Below are positions 53,401-64,000 of a stretch of DNA of 64,000 nucleotides, piece by piece. Within the stretch, counting starts at the first letter, position 1; each line of letters opens with the position of its first letter. Under the pieces are notes generated by a model. It made no database searches and was not told the DNA's origin. It saw only the letters and a program-made list of their open reading frames with translations. The translations under genes and the position numbers were made by a program. The stretch is from Casuarina equisetifolia (taxonomy: Eukaryota; Streptophyta; Magnoliopsida; Fagales; Casuarinaceae), in NCBI GenBank assembly GCA_028551475.1, contig CM052361.1, positions 13,213,501 through 13,277,500 of the forward strand, written 5' to 3'.

Positions 53401-54955
53401 CATCTACAGGACAGTATAACACCATGTGCAGTCACAGAAAATTCATGGCATTGCTATCATTAAAAATAAATTAAAATAACTATTATCAACAACAAACCAA
53501 ATAAAACCAGACTGTCTGGGGGATGTATACATTACCAGGAAAGGATATCACACGAAAGTCCACTTACAAACATAATAAAGCCACCAACTATCAAAAGTTA
53601 AATAAGCGCAAAGAGATCCAGACTTCTACAACATAGCCAAGCAACTAATTTCTTTTCCAAAATAACTGAAGGGGGCTAGAGAAATCACCTGGTTTCCTCC
53701 GTTGCCTTGAAGGTTTCATAGTAGTGGACTCTCCTTTGCTGTTGTTTCGGTTGACACCCACATTCACACTGCGCTTCAAAGGTGTCTTACCAGATCCTAA
53801 TTTTTGAATGTTTTGACTATCTACAAGAACCAGTTTAATAGTGCGAGCATCTTGTCCTGCTGTCCTACTTTGGTTAGGAATAGTGCTTGGAGCAGTAGGC
53901 ATACAGTTCTCCCCCTGGGAAGGTCGCCTCCTCACATTCTTCCTCCGGTCTTTCAACAGTTGGTGCTCCTTTAAGGGAAAGACACTCAGTCAATTGTACA
54001 CACGTAGAAGATATCAACTTCAAGTGAGGGAAATCATGCCAGGATGGAAATTAGACAATCTTAACTAACCAAGGCTTCTATAAATATCTTAAATCTTCGG
54101 GGTTTCAAGTGAAGCTTTGAGGCTTTGCAGCTATATTTTTCCAGTAAAGACCACCTGTAACGAAAATAACACAAATCTCACAGTTTTAAGCAAATGACCA
54201 TGACAGCTAAATTTCCAAGCAAAAGGAAAAAGAATATGTCTAGACTATGCATAATTATGAGTAAAAAGCATTACTATAAAACCTAATAACTATTAACATT
54301 ACCATCGAAGCATTGCAGCATTAGTATCTTTAGAGTTCTTGGCATCCAGACACAACCCTGGCCCCAGCAGCTTGTTCATTCGTCTCACAAGTCGGTAGTA
54401 ATAATGCCTAACCTGAAAAATTATGCCACAAAATACTGACAAGGTTAGATGGTCAAGACTTAAAAAGAACATAATAGAAGCATAACAAAATCTGTATTTA
54501 ATACCTGATCTTTGTTTTTACTTTGAACACGGCGAGTAATCTTCTCAAAATTCTGCAAGGGTGGCACAATGCAGTTATAGAATACTGTAAAATAGTGAAA
54601 TAAAATATCATAATCTCCTTGGACAATTACGTGCCTTGCCAACTTGTCGTAATGCAGTAAAGAAACTTTCTTCCTCCTGACGTGTCCAAGCAGCCCATTG
54701 TCGTGTTGGCCTTTTTGCTGCATTGGGCATTTTTGCAGCAATTCAAAGTGAAATTTTGAAGGGTACAACATAACACATTCTCTAAGTAACTTATATCAAA
54801 TGAAAAAGACATAGAGAATATAACATACCAGGCTTCTTTGGCACAACATCGTTTGCAGTGGATAAGGCTAAATCATGATCTCCATCCGGAAAGGAAATAC
54901 TCTCTGGATGAAGTTGTGACTCAGATTCCAAAGGGACCTGTAACTCTGTCTGCAT
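50430..54955 (-). CDS. TKI1: TSL-kinase interacting protein 1-like, SANT domain (13 exons)
   Basis: Homologue of Arabidopsis TKI1, a partner of the TOUSLED nuclear kinase, so a chromatin/replication role is likely. Coding exons (minus): 54955-54829, 54717-54635, 54552-54505, 54412-54303, 54154-54070, 53968-53689, 53185-53051, 52946-52795, 52692-52454, 52364-51998, 51595-51173, 51055-50927 and 50654-50430. Phase is continuous, giving 800 aa, a little longer than my recollection of the Arabidopsis protein. The SANT/Myb-like domain (about 49-98) contains RQWAAWTRQEEESFF and NFEKITRRVQSKNKDQV. A basic region with RRKNVRRRPSQGE follows at about 155-168. Conserved blocks include WEKAAIAGVSLVADAAEHLE and KLQLFPIDDNTRRALEM. 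The Ser/Asp-rich C-terminal third has no known fold. Intron 2 uses a GC donor. The exon from 53,185 has a TAG/CAG double acceptor and two possible donors. No disabling defect is seen. Confidence 0.92.
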
Positions 54956-56350
54956 GTTGTAGACATTACAGGAAGGCTATATGCTCATGATCTTCAACTT
55001 CAGAAAACTGAAAATGATGATTCGTGTGAATCTCCAACTTGGTTTGAAGTCCAAATGCAGCAACCTAGTAGTTGAAAGAGAAGAATCGCAAAGCATCCAA
55101 AAAATATAAGAATTTAATCAAGAGAAAGTTAACATAAAGAATGTGTACTCAAACAAAAGAGCCCGAATCCCTCTCCTGTGCTATATAACTAAACCAGAGA
55201 TTTGAATAAGAACAAATCTTATCATTAAATGGAAACACAAAATTTTCATGAATGTTTAAAATGTCAGATGTAAAACTGTGATCTGACCAGTTCAGCTATC
55301 CGCATAATCAAATTTATATTCAATGTACAATTTATGGTATAAGTATGACATGCAGCCAAAGAACTATAGTCATGATTGCATTAAATGGCTCCACAAATAA
55401 TGGAAATATAACATTTGACATACAAACAGGTCTTGAGTGCAGAACAAAGTTTCGAATTACCCATGACATAACACATCAAAATAGAACCACCAATCAACCA
55501 CTCCTGGTTTCAGCACTTCCTGTGAGATAGATCTAGGAAAATAATTGAGACCTAGACACTTTCCCAAAAGTGCAGCAAGTGAAATAGACCGAGTATCTAA
55601 TTAAACTCACTCCAGGGGTCTAGCATAGGTGGTTTGCTACAAGGTATTGCGATTAAAAATATCAGATTGCTAAAATCTTTGGTAAATCCACTACAATTAT
55701 TCTGAGGAACAAGGGTCTCAATTCAATGTCGGAAACTACAAATTCCACTTCACCAGATAAACAATCAGCCCAACATAAGAATTCCAAGTTCCACCGGTAT
55801 CATAATAAAACGAACTTAATTGTAAAGATATGCAATTCTGGTGATGCCACGGAACACAATTAGCATTTCCTTCCTGCTACGAAACCTAAGAATCAAAATT
55901 AACGAAGCCAGCCAGTAAATTAAGCGTCAAACATCAATATCATCTTAAAAAAAAAAAAAAAAACAGCAAATTCACCCTCGTTTGGTAGCTGAGAAATTGC
56001 ACGAAAGTAACATTATTATTTTGCCCCACCGTTACACTGGATGCAAACAACATATATTGAACTCAAGTGTGCTTAATTCAACCAATCGGCTAACTTAGAC
56101 TGAATCTTGTGAAGCAGAGGCTAAAACAGCGACAAAAGCGAAGACTAAAAGCAAAAATTCCCGTTTCATCAATCCTTTCCCACAATTTCTCGACCCCCAA
56201 GCAAGGGCTAGGGTTTCCAATCACACATTGAAATCACAAATCCTGTGAATCACGTAAAAAAAAAGTTTGAATCTGAAAAATCGGAATTCAAAATACCTGC
56301 TGGAGAGATTTCGAAAAGGCACAGCAAACCCTAAAACCTACGCAGAAGCT
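54956..56350 (-). promoter_or_regulatory. Leader exons and long 5' UTR intron of the TKI1-like gene
   Basis: The exon holding the ATG appears to start after CATTTTCAG at about 55,010. A donor CAG|GTATTTT at 56,297 with an AAACCCTAAAA telo-box at 56,326-56,336 fits a short first leader exon, giving a 5' UTR intron of about 1.3 kb. A second AGGGTTT motif is near 56,210. No protein-coding signal is present. The exact transcription start is unknown. Confidence 0.55.
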
Positions 56351-59123
56351 TAAGGTGTCGAAGAAAAGCAACGGAAAACCGGAGAGAATCTTCCGACAGA
56401 CGTCTACGGTTGCAGAGACACAAAGAAGGAATTTTACTTTGGAAAAAAGAAAAAAAGGAAAAAAAAAAAAAAAAAAAGCTAGTGTTATTAGATATTCCCT
56501 TCAAAGCATTAAAAATAAAAACAAAAAAGGTGGGCTCCGACGAGGGAAGGGAAAAGCAAAAGGATATTACCAAATAACCTCATTTTTCTTTTACCTTTTT
56601 TAATCAATCTTACATTGTCACTGATGGTAAAAAGGACAATAATGAGAGGGTACAAAAAATAAATGGTAAATAGTAAAAATTCTGACAAATCATCGTACGA
56701 ATCAACTTTATTGATGTAAATTTAAATGATACAGATCATGGCACGTTGGAGTTGACTCCAATTATATTTCTGTGTTCAAATTTTTGGATGGAATCAACCA
56801 TGGTTGACTCTGACAAAACAAAGACTAGGGGAGTTAAATGGGATTTTGAGTGCGGCTTAAGACATGTTGTAGACGTAAGCAACTTTTGGGGGGCCGATGC
56901 CCGCGGATAACATCTGCAAAACTGTGCCTTATTTGCAAAATCAAAATGCTTTGCAGGAAAGAATGGTTACAAGGGCGATACAGAGCAAGCATTATTCTTT
57001 GGGGAAAAAAGAAAGAACAAAGGAATCCCACTTTGTAGATCTACGAGAAGATCAAGCTTTGAAGTGCAATGTCGAGAGATTGTTTGTGTGCATACCCTTT
57101 CTTTCTTAGATTCTGCTAAAAATGGGTCAAATTTTGTATGTCTTCCTTTCCAGGCCCAACACAAAAAGGGGAAGGAAAAAAAAAAAAAAAAAAGAGAGAG
57201 AGAGAAAACGTTGTTTTGATGATGCAAATCCATAGCATACTTTAATAATTACTTTTTTTATGTTGAGTTTATGAGATCCAATAATACTCTTGTATCTTAA
57301 TGAGATCAAATACTCAACTTGCAGCACTTAGCGCTTAATTAGGTGTACAACACTTTATACCCACCAACTATTTATTATGGAGCTCTATGCTATCAAAGGT
57401 GAGCTTTGTAGAAAGGCTCTTTTGTGAGCATGCTGTAAATGGGTAAAGTGCCCATGTACAAATAGCTAACTAGTTTATTGTTAGGTTAAGTTAATAGGGT
57501 AATGCCCTAATTATTAACTGAAACTTTATTTGTAGGAGTAACGCTTAATAATTCTTAAATTTTAATACTAAGGACCAAAAGTATTATACCATAATTATAT
57601 AATCATCTAATAATGTTTAGATACAAAATTATTTGCTCTATTCAAGAAGTAACTTTAAGTTGAATTTTAGCCTATTATACCAGGTTGCTTAGATTATATC
57701 GCATTCCTATGCCATTGACTGCTTTTTGTGGTGTCGCTAGCATCTCATGAGGACCACCAGCTCAGGTATTAAAGAAACAGAAAGCTCGGCACTGTTAAAC
57801 ATCTTGTGGCTAGTAATGAATAGGCTATTTTAGCTAATATTTTGAATAGGACACCATTCTCGGGGCTCCATTATGGATCTTAAGTACCATCTAAAGGATT
57901 ATAATCATCGAGGTAGCAAAAACTCTAACTATTTTATTTAAAGTAATAACTGAAGATTTAACATTGTAAGAGGGAGAATATGTCTTAATGACTTAAAAGG
58001 ATCTCAAGTCCCATACATGCACATATTTCATAGTCAAAGCTTCACCATGCTCTAGACTAAAGGAATACAACCATTCCTTTTGACCTTTTGGTTAAGAGGA
58101 TCACAAGCAAAAATCAAAGCAAGAAAATAAAACATCACTTTCATTTAATCTCAAAGAAAAAATGGATATAAAATTCTAAAAGGTCAAGGCAGCAATAAAT
58201 TCGTAAATAAGACCAAACAACCAATCTTACCATTTTTGAACAAACTTAGGATGCAGGACAAGTATGTTGGCTAACATTTTATTTTAAATTCTAACAATTG
58301 TCTTCAATGGTCTTGTTTTAATCATTTCTAAAATAGAGAAATTATTAAGTTGATGAATGGTAGCAGCAGAAAAATAAATGTTGATGCAACAACATTCTTT
58401 CTATTTGATTTGACCACAACGCTATAATTCAACCAAATTTATATAATAATATATCTAAAGGATCTTGATCATCAATACACATGAATACATGAAGGAGATT
58501 TAGAAAAGGAGGAGAAACGTAAAGTAGGTTGTAGTCTACATGTGGGAAGGAATGAAGTCTTCCCTCCTTGTCCCTGAGACATAATTGACTACTGGTGATA
58601 ATCATTAGTACTCCCACTTTGCACCTGCCCCTTTCTAAAGCCTTTGCATTTGGCAACTGGCAGCAGCCATGCCTCAATGTTTCTTCAACTTGGAAGACTC
58701 TTCATCCTTTAAAGTATGCACTATTATCCAGAATGTCATCCTTCTCGCAAGGTTATCTTTAAGTTGCTCCAATTTATAAATGAAAAACTTCTCCTGAAAA
58801 GGAACCAAAAAAAAAAAGTGTTTTCTGCAACCTCTCAGCTGCACGCTATCCACCATTTACAAACTCCAAGTCCACTGACCGGGTAAATGCAAGTGAAATT
58901 ACTGGAAGTACATGTATTCTAAAATATTACTGAGATGCTGCATCGTTTCAGTAGATTACCATTTTAAGATGATGTTGCTAGGAATTATCTCGTAGAAAGG
59001 GTCGAGCCTTGCTGCAGTGTCATATGCTCACTTTGGTGCATGCTTTTTAACAGGTACGGATGTTCCAGTGAGCTTGTCTGGTATATACCATGGCCAGCTT
59101 TCACAATTCAACATCAGGCAACT
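56351..59123. other. Intergenic, no gene recognised
   Basis: The stretch contains A/T homopolymers (56,458-56,478 and 57,176-57,193) followed by a GA run. Open frames here are short and unlike known families. The part next to 59,124 should contain the 3' UTR of the methyltransferase gene. Confidence 0.45.
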
Positions 59124-62100
59124 TCATTTAGTGCCAGCTGATTTAGAAAGCATTATTCTATACATGCAGGCCCCGCGGTCTACAACATGTTGTTCCCAAT
59201 CTGACCTGACACCAAATGGGTTTTCCTCAAGCCAACCTCCACTATATTTAGCTTCTGCTTGATCATGCACAATAGAAAGTTTACCCTTGCCATATTTTAG
59301 AAATAGGTCTCTCATTCTCACAGCCACTGCTTCTATGTCAGATTGTAGAAAGACCTAGTGAATACAGCAAAAGAAAGTAAATAATCACTAGCTATGAAGC
59401 TTAAAATTGGTCAGACCCTTTCCTTGTCGCCTGACTTTAAGAAGCTATACCATAAAATGATGTGCGACATAATTTAGAGAACAAAAACAGACAGAATGCC
59501 ACGTAGCCTTGATTTCCAATAGTATTAAATAAATAAAAAACATTAGGCTGCACAGAAACACTGTTACCTTTCCATCAGACTTGAGGATATCTACCACAGC
59601 TTCAACTAATGTCTTTCGCAGCATTCTCCATCTATATTCTGGTTTGTTGAAATCAGGATTTGGACACTAGGCAAAGACCAAAAAATTAAAAGATAATAGT
59701 TAAACTATAAATGCAGAAAAAAAACTAGCAGCTGAATCAAAAGAAAGAATCACATATAAAGATAAAAGCATACAAATATCATCAAATTTGTAACTACTTT
59801 GGGCTGTTGTGGCCCCCTTCAGTTTCATTTTCAAGGTTTGAAAGAGTAGGTTGAATTGAAAACAAGAACTTTTTTTCAATCCCACATGCACCTTCATCAA
59901 CTTCTAATGGAAAAGAAGGAAACTTCTTTTCTCTTTTCTTTTTTCATTACATAATTTACAATGATAAATATAAGAACGGACCCATAATTCTCTCTGTTCG
60001 TGAGATTGCAAGGAATACTCTTTTCATCTTCTAACGCGGCCAAAATTATTGGGTAAAAGGATTCAAAGGGACTTGGAATGACATAAGTACAGTTTCAAGA
60101 CCCACCCAAAAGCGAGCAAAAAATAAAATCTGAACGATTGCAAACCCAGTGTTCTACAAGATTCCGTACAGGGTCCACAGCTGCCAATGGCCAAATCCGC
60201 CTTGTTAAATCTTTTCCTGTGAAAACAAACGAAAGGGAAAGGAAGATTTCTTCCCTCTCAGCTTTCCCTCCCTTCCAAGGCTTTCATGCGAAGACAGATA
60301 AGCAAGACAGCAAAGAGTATGCTCACCCGCTAAATTGGTGCTCTTACTCTTACGAGCTCAAATGACATTAGAGAGGGTGTCAGTGAAGAGTGATAATACA
60401 GATCGGGAAGGACACAGATGAAATAACTGTGCCAAGACCTGGTAATGCAAAGAGCACTAAACACAATATTTAGCGCACTGGTTATTGCAGGATAGCAAGT
60501 GAATGGTGTTTTTGGCAGCAAAGTGGCATCATAGCCCTAGACGTGATGATGGTAATGTTGGCAATAGCTCAAATGGTTGTCTGGGAGAGGCAACAGGGTG
60601 TTACAAGGGGGATAATGCTGAAAATCATGGTTGTCAAAATAACTCCTGCTATAGTTGTGGTGAATGCCACTGGGGGCAAGGTTTGTTTGGTGCTGGACTA
60701 ATGCTTTGGGAGATGAGGTAAAAACAGTGAAGCTGGCAGTGATATTGGCAGAGACAATGGCACCGGTAGAAAAGGTGCTATAGGCAGTCTGTTACCAGGG
60801 CATTGGCACCTTCCTGAGTGGGTGGTTGCGGGTGGTGATGGATATAAATGTGAGGCTTACTTAAAATGGTGATGACAGCAGTGGCAAAGATGGTTTGCTA
60901 AGCCTTGCAGTAGAGGTGCCAGATGATGGCCATGATGGCTCCATGAAAACTGAATTGGGGATGTCCATGAGAGCGGCATTGAATTCCTAGGTTCAGAATT
61001 TTATCTAATGAATCGCATGCAATAATGTAAGAAAACCAGTACAAAATTTATAAGATTATTCTTCAATGCAACCTCATATTGGCTATCTAAATTGACAATT
61101 TTTTTTTTCTTTTTTTGGTTGGGAAAAAGTTCTTAACTAAATCAAATTCCAGTATAATAAAAGGACACAATCTGTAAGGTTCTAATGCTTGAACTTCTTC
61201 ATAGCTAGGGAAATTGGCACATTAACAAAAACTGTGGTTAACTAAATAAAAGAAAGTGGATGCTCCAAATTGGTTATGGAATTCAGTTCTGACCTGTATT
61301 GAAACAAGAACCAATTCTCCTGGATAACCAGAAACTATGGAACGAAATGTTGTTGTTGCATTCGTAGCAATGAAGTACCTTAAATGGACAAAACCCAGAA
61401 ACATAGCTAAGATTATGAAATAATAAAATGGCAAAAAAAAAATCCATTTGATACAGAAAATGGAAAGATTTTAAATCAGCAAAAAAGAAATTGAGATCCA
61501 CAAAGTACAAAATATCCCTGCTGCATTTTCAAACCTATAATATTTTGGAGGAAAATAATTATATCAAATTCATGATCTATTTCGGAAGCAAAAAGAAATC
61601 AATGGAGTCATTTGGCCCATAAAAAGTGAAACCAGAGCTTCAAAAAGTCTCTGGCATACATCTCACTCATGCTGCGGATAATGAAAGTAGAATACAGTAA
61701 AAATAATCTTGACACAGAGGTTCAGTTAGACTGAGAAATCAATTATTGTCACAGAAGCATACTTTTTGTGCAGCCCACAAGTCAATAGCCCTTACCCATT
61801 CTTTATACCAGAGTGTTGAACAGAATCTACCGAACGCTTTACAAGCTGAAAAAATTGGTAGAAGGAATTAACAATGTGATGATTGATGAAATCTGTGACT
61901 TAAAAGCAAGAAGAAAAGAAGCAAAGAAAAGAAAGCAGAAACCTTTTCATTGATCTCCAAACCAAGAAAATTCAAATCCTTCCTCTTTCTTGCCATCCTC
62001 AGGATAAAAAGTCCGTTCCCTGTCATTCATTATCCAAATGTCAGGAAAGGCACAATATTGCAGAGTGCAGATTCTTTTGCCTTTTCCTATGTGCAGGAGC

Positions 62101-63702
62101 TTTGCTTACCATCCTGGTATCAGAACACATCGAGAAACTTTACATCATCTCTCTTTTTAATCATAGAATTATATCCATTGCCCTTTTAGCTTAAGAAGAA
62201 TATCAGTTTTTATTTATTTATTTATTTGTTTTTAATCTTCATCTCTTTATGATCTGAAGAAAATATATTTGCCAAAATTAAACTGGAGAACGGAGTCAAG
62301 GCCAAAAGGAATCATGGGAAGGAACAGGGAAGAAGTACCACTTCCAATATCAACAACTAAAGGCTGCATTGGATCACAGTAGGTTGCATTCCAGTTGATC
62401 TCAGATGGGTATTCCTGCACAAAGCAACTAATTTAAGCAATTTTGAGGAGCACCCTATCATCAAATTATGAAGCGTGGAACTTCTTAGTCCTTGTAGCCC
62501 CTTAAATTGACAATTGACTAGACAAATCCTTAAGCTCCCTCAATCTATGACTGTATTCAATTGTCAACCTTGCCATGAAACTTCTATCACTATACTCCAC
62601 ATAGGCATGCAGACAACGGAGGCAGGTCAGAGATTTAACTTTAGGATGTGGAAAGATTCATGTGTTTCAATGCAAAGATTTTCTCTATATGTTAAGTGAA
62701 TTTCAAAATGTAACCACAGAATATAAGAGCTCCTCAGTCGCTTGGGGTTGTCCAAACATAGCTTAGTATCTGTTTCAAGAACTTTCCTCCAGCAATTAGT
62801 AATCATCTAGATTTAGCACTACTAGTTTTGACATGATCCAACGACTCTAGGCGACAAATGAACATTATTTGAATGAAATTGGTTTTAAACCAAATCCACC
62901 AGGAAAAATCCCTCAATTACATGCAATTTTACCTCAATAATTTAATGAGTTCCATCAAATGTTAGATCCAACCATGATGAGTATGTAATAGGAGCAAAAA
63001 GTAACAATTCATTGGTTTTAGTTCATTTTGTGGTTCTGGTTCAACAAAATGCCTATCTAAGCTTCATATTGCAGAATTGAAAGTAACTGAAGAACAAAAA
63101 ATACTTACTCTATCCAAGGCCATAACCGCTGGCAGCTTCCTTCCTTTGAGAAACTCCCACAAAACTGAAGCATTCTTAAGCATATTAAAACCAGAGACAG
63201 AACTTACCTCCTGCATTATCACTTTGCATACCATGTTCCCAACAACAGTTAAATCACAGTTTCTTTGACTTAGAAGATTAAACATTTGTGCCAAGGAAGA
63301 TGCCCCATTGGTATGTTGGTTTGTGTTACTGAATTTTACTGGACCAATCCATATAATTTTCTGTAATACAATAAGGAAAAAGATGTCAGGTATCGCACAA
63401 TAAAAGTGGCAACAGTAGCAAAGTAGCTTTGAGAACACAGAGAAATCATAGAAAAGAAAACATAAGAATTTACTTGAGAATATGCACTTTATTCATCATG
63501 GAGAAAGATCAAAATTTTATGAATCCATGCAATACTTGTTTTGGTAAACAGCAATAATAGCATAAATGTGAAAAGAGAATAATTTAGTACTTAGAATAAT
63601 TTATTAACACTTACAATGCAGTTTCATCTTTTACCTTGCACTTTGTCAGCAAGGAGTTTATTTCATTCAATGACTTAGGCCCAAGATCAACTGGTAACCA
63701 GC
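59124..63702 (-). CDS. PGK-like / TrmB-like methyltransferase fusion (3' part)
   Basis: Partial gene running off the right edge. Exons (minus): 63702-63635, 63360-63109, 62414-62339, 62019-61943, 61845-61796, 61378-61294, 59666-59568 and 59354-59124 (stop). Phase is continuous and about 312 residues are visible. Residues 1-107 match the end of phosphoglycerate kinase: GWLPVDLGPKSLNEI compares with GWMGLDIGP, KIIWIGPV with T(V/I)(V/I)WNGPMG, and FLKGRKLPAVMALDR with LEGKxLPGVxAL. About 20 residues later a TrmB-like SAM methyltransferase begins with VVDIGSGNG and LGLEINEKLVKRS, then CPNPDFNKPEYRWRM, VFLQSDIEAV and ENPFGVRSDWEQH. TrmB enzymes make m7G46 in tRNA. Here the usual PDP motif reads PNP, and the PGK glycine-rich ATP motif reads VGNMVCK, so both activities are doubtful. 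Targeting cannot be judged without the N-terminus. Confidence 0.85.
59667..61293 (-). other. Long intron of the PGK/TrmB-like gene
   Basis: This 1.6-kb intron starts CAG|GTCAGA at 61,293 and ends CCTAG at 59,667. It contains a GGTGAT/GGTGG-rich stretch (about 60,530-60,960) that gives a short Gly/Asn/Cys-rich frame without family resemblance. No separate gene is supported. Confidence 0.7.
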
Positions 63703-64000
63703 CTACAACGGGAAGAAATTTCGTGTAAATAACTCAAAAAATTACTAATTAATATCATATCCAGAATCGCCATAAATAGAAAAACCACAACTATGATGTC
63801 AAAAACCACCTGATCCACCAATTACGGATTTCATTACATTATTCATTTGGAATCTATGCATATTGATAACACATAGTACAGCGGACATAAGAAATAACAA
63901 TTAGTTATGTAGGTCTCTGTATGGCCATTTATATGCTGTAGCCCTGGACACGGTTTAACAAATCTGGACAAGCTAGCATTCCTTCAGATCACTTTTTTGT
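63703..64000 (-). other. Upstream intron of the PGK/TrmB-like gene, to window edge
   Basis: The PGK-like exon at 63,702 is preceded by TTGTAG, so intron sequence runs to the right. I could not identify a further exon before the window ends. Confidence 0.5.

Noticed and set aside
56355-56603. Lys-rich open frame near the TKI1-like promoter
   Set aside because: It is driven by an A-rich run (56,458-56,478), lacks any family match, and overlaps the leader region in antisense.
60503-60721. Gly/Asn/Cys-rich open frame as a gene
   Set aside because: It lies in the long intron of the PGK/TrmB-like gene, has no recognisable domain, and reflects a GGTGAT-rich stretch.

Overview
This window is nuclear DNA from a flowering plant, most likely a eudicot. 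The evidence is GT-AG split genes of plant families (CDC48, UGT86A-type glycosyltransferase, TSL-kinase interacting protein), telo-box motifs near one promoter, and a very heavy load of plant-type LTR retrotransposons whose primer sites resemble TGGTATCAGAGC. I cannot fix the species from sequence alone.

Left half (about 1-33.3 kb): I see no host gene here. It is a graveyard of nested LTR elements. From left to right it holds a Copia relic (2.1-3.65 kb), LTR-like repeat sequence (4.45-5.77 kb), and a head-to-tail series of three minus-strand, apparently non-coding LTR elements (about 5.8-20.7 kb). These three abut LTR to LTR and carry solo LTRs of other families inside them. Next comes a minus-strand Ty3/Gypsy relic (about 21.6-33.3 kb). 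It is split first by a 1.3-kb solo LTR (target duplication CACTC) and then by a nearly full-length 7.5-kb Ty1/Copia element (target duplication TGCCT).

Right half (33.3-64 kb): four host genes, all on the minus strand. (1) An intact nine-exon CDC48/p97 AAA-ATPase gene (33,676-38,330, 805 aa). (2) An intact two-exon UGT86A-type glycosyltransferase (42,791-44,371, 493 aa). (3) A TKI1-like SANT-domain gene with 13 coding exons (50,430-54,955, 800 aa), a leader intron of about 1.3 kb and one GC-AG intron. (4) The 3' part of a gene (59,124-63,702, running off the right edge) whose product joins a degenerate phosphoglycerate-kinase C-terminal domain to a TrmB-like SAM methyltransferase domain. All exon joins were done by hand, and reading phase is consistent across every junction.

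The order UGT86A next to TKI1 matches, from memory, the adjacent Arabidopsis loci At2g36970 and At2g36960, so it looks like conserved microsynteny. The genes do not form an operon or an obvious pathway: protein segregase/proteostasis, small-molecule glucosylation, chromatin/TOUSLED-kinase partner, and a putative RNA-modification or moonlighting protein. The PGK-TrmB fusion, with canonical motifs altered in both halves, is the most unusual item. The tandem LTR-LTR array is the most unusual structural feature.
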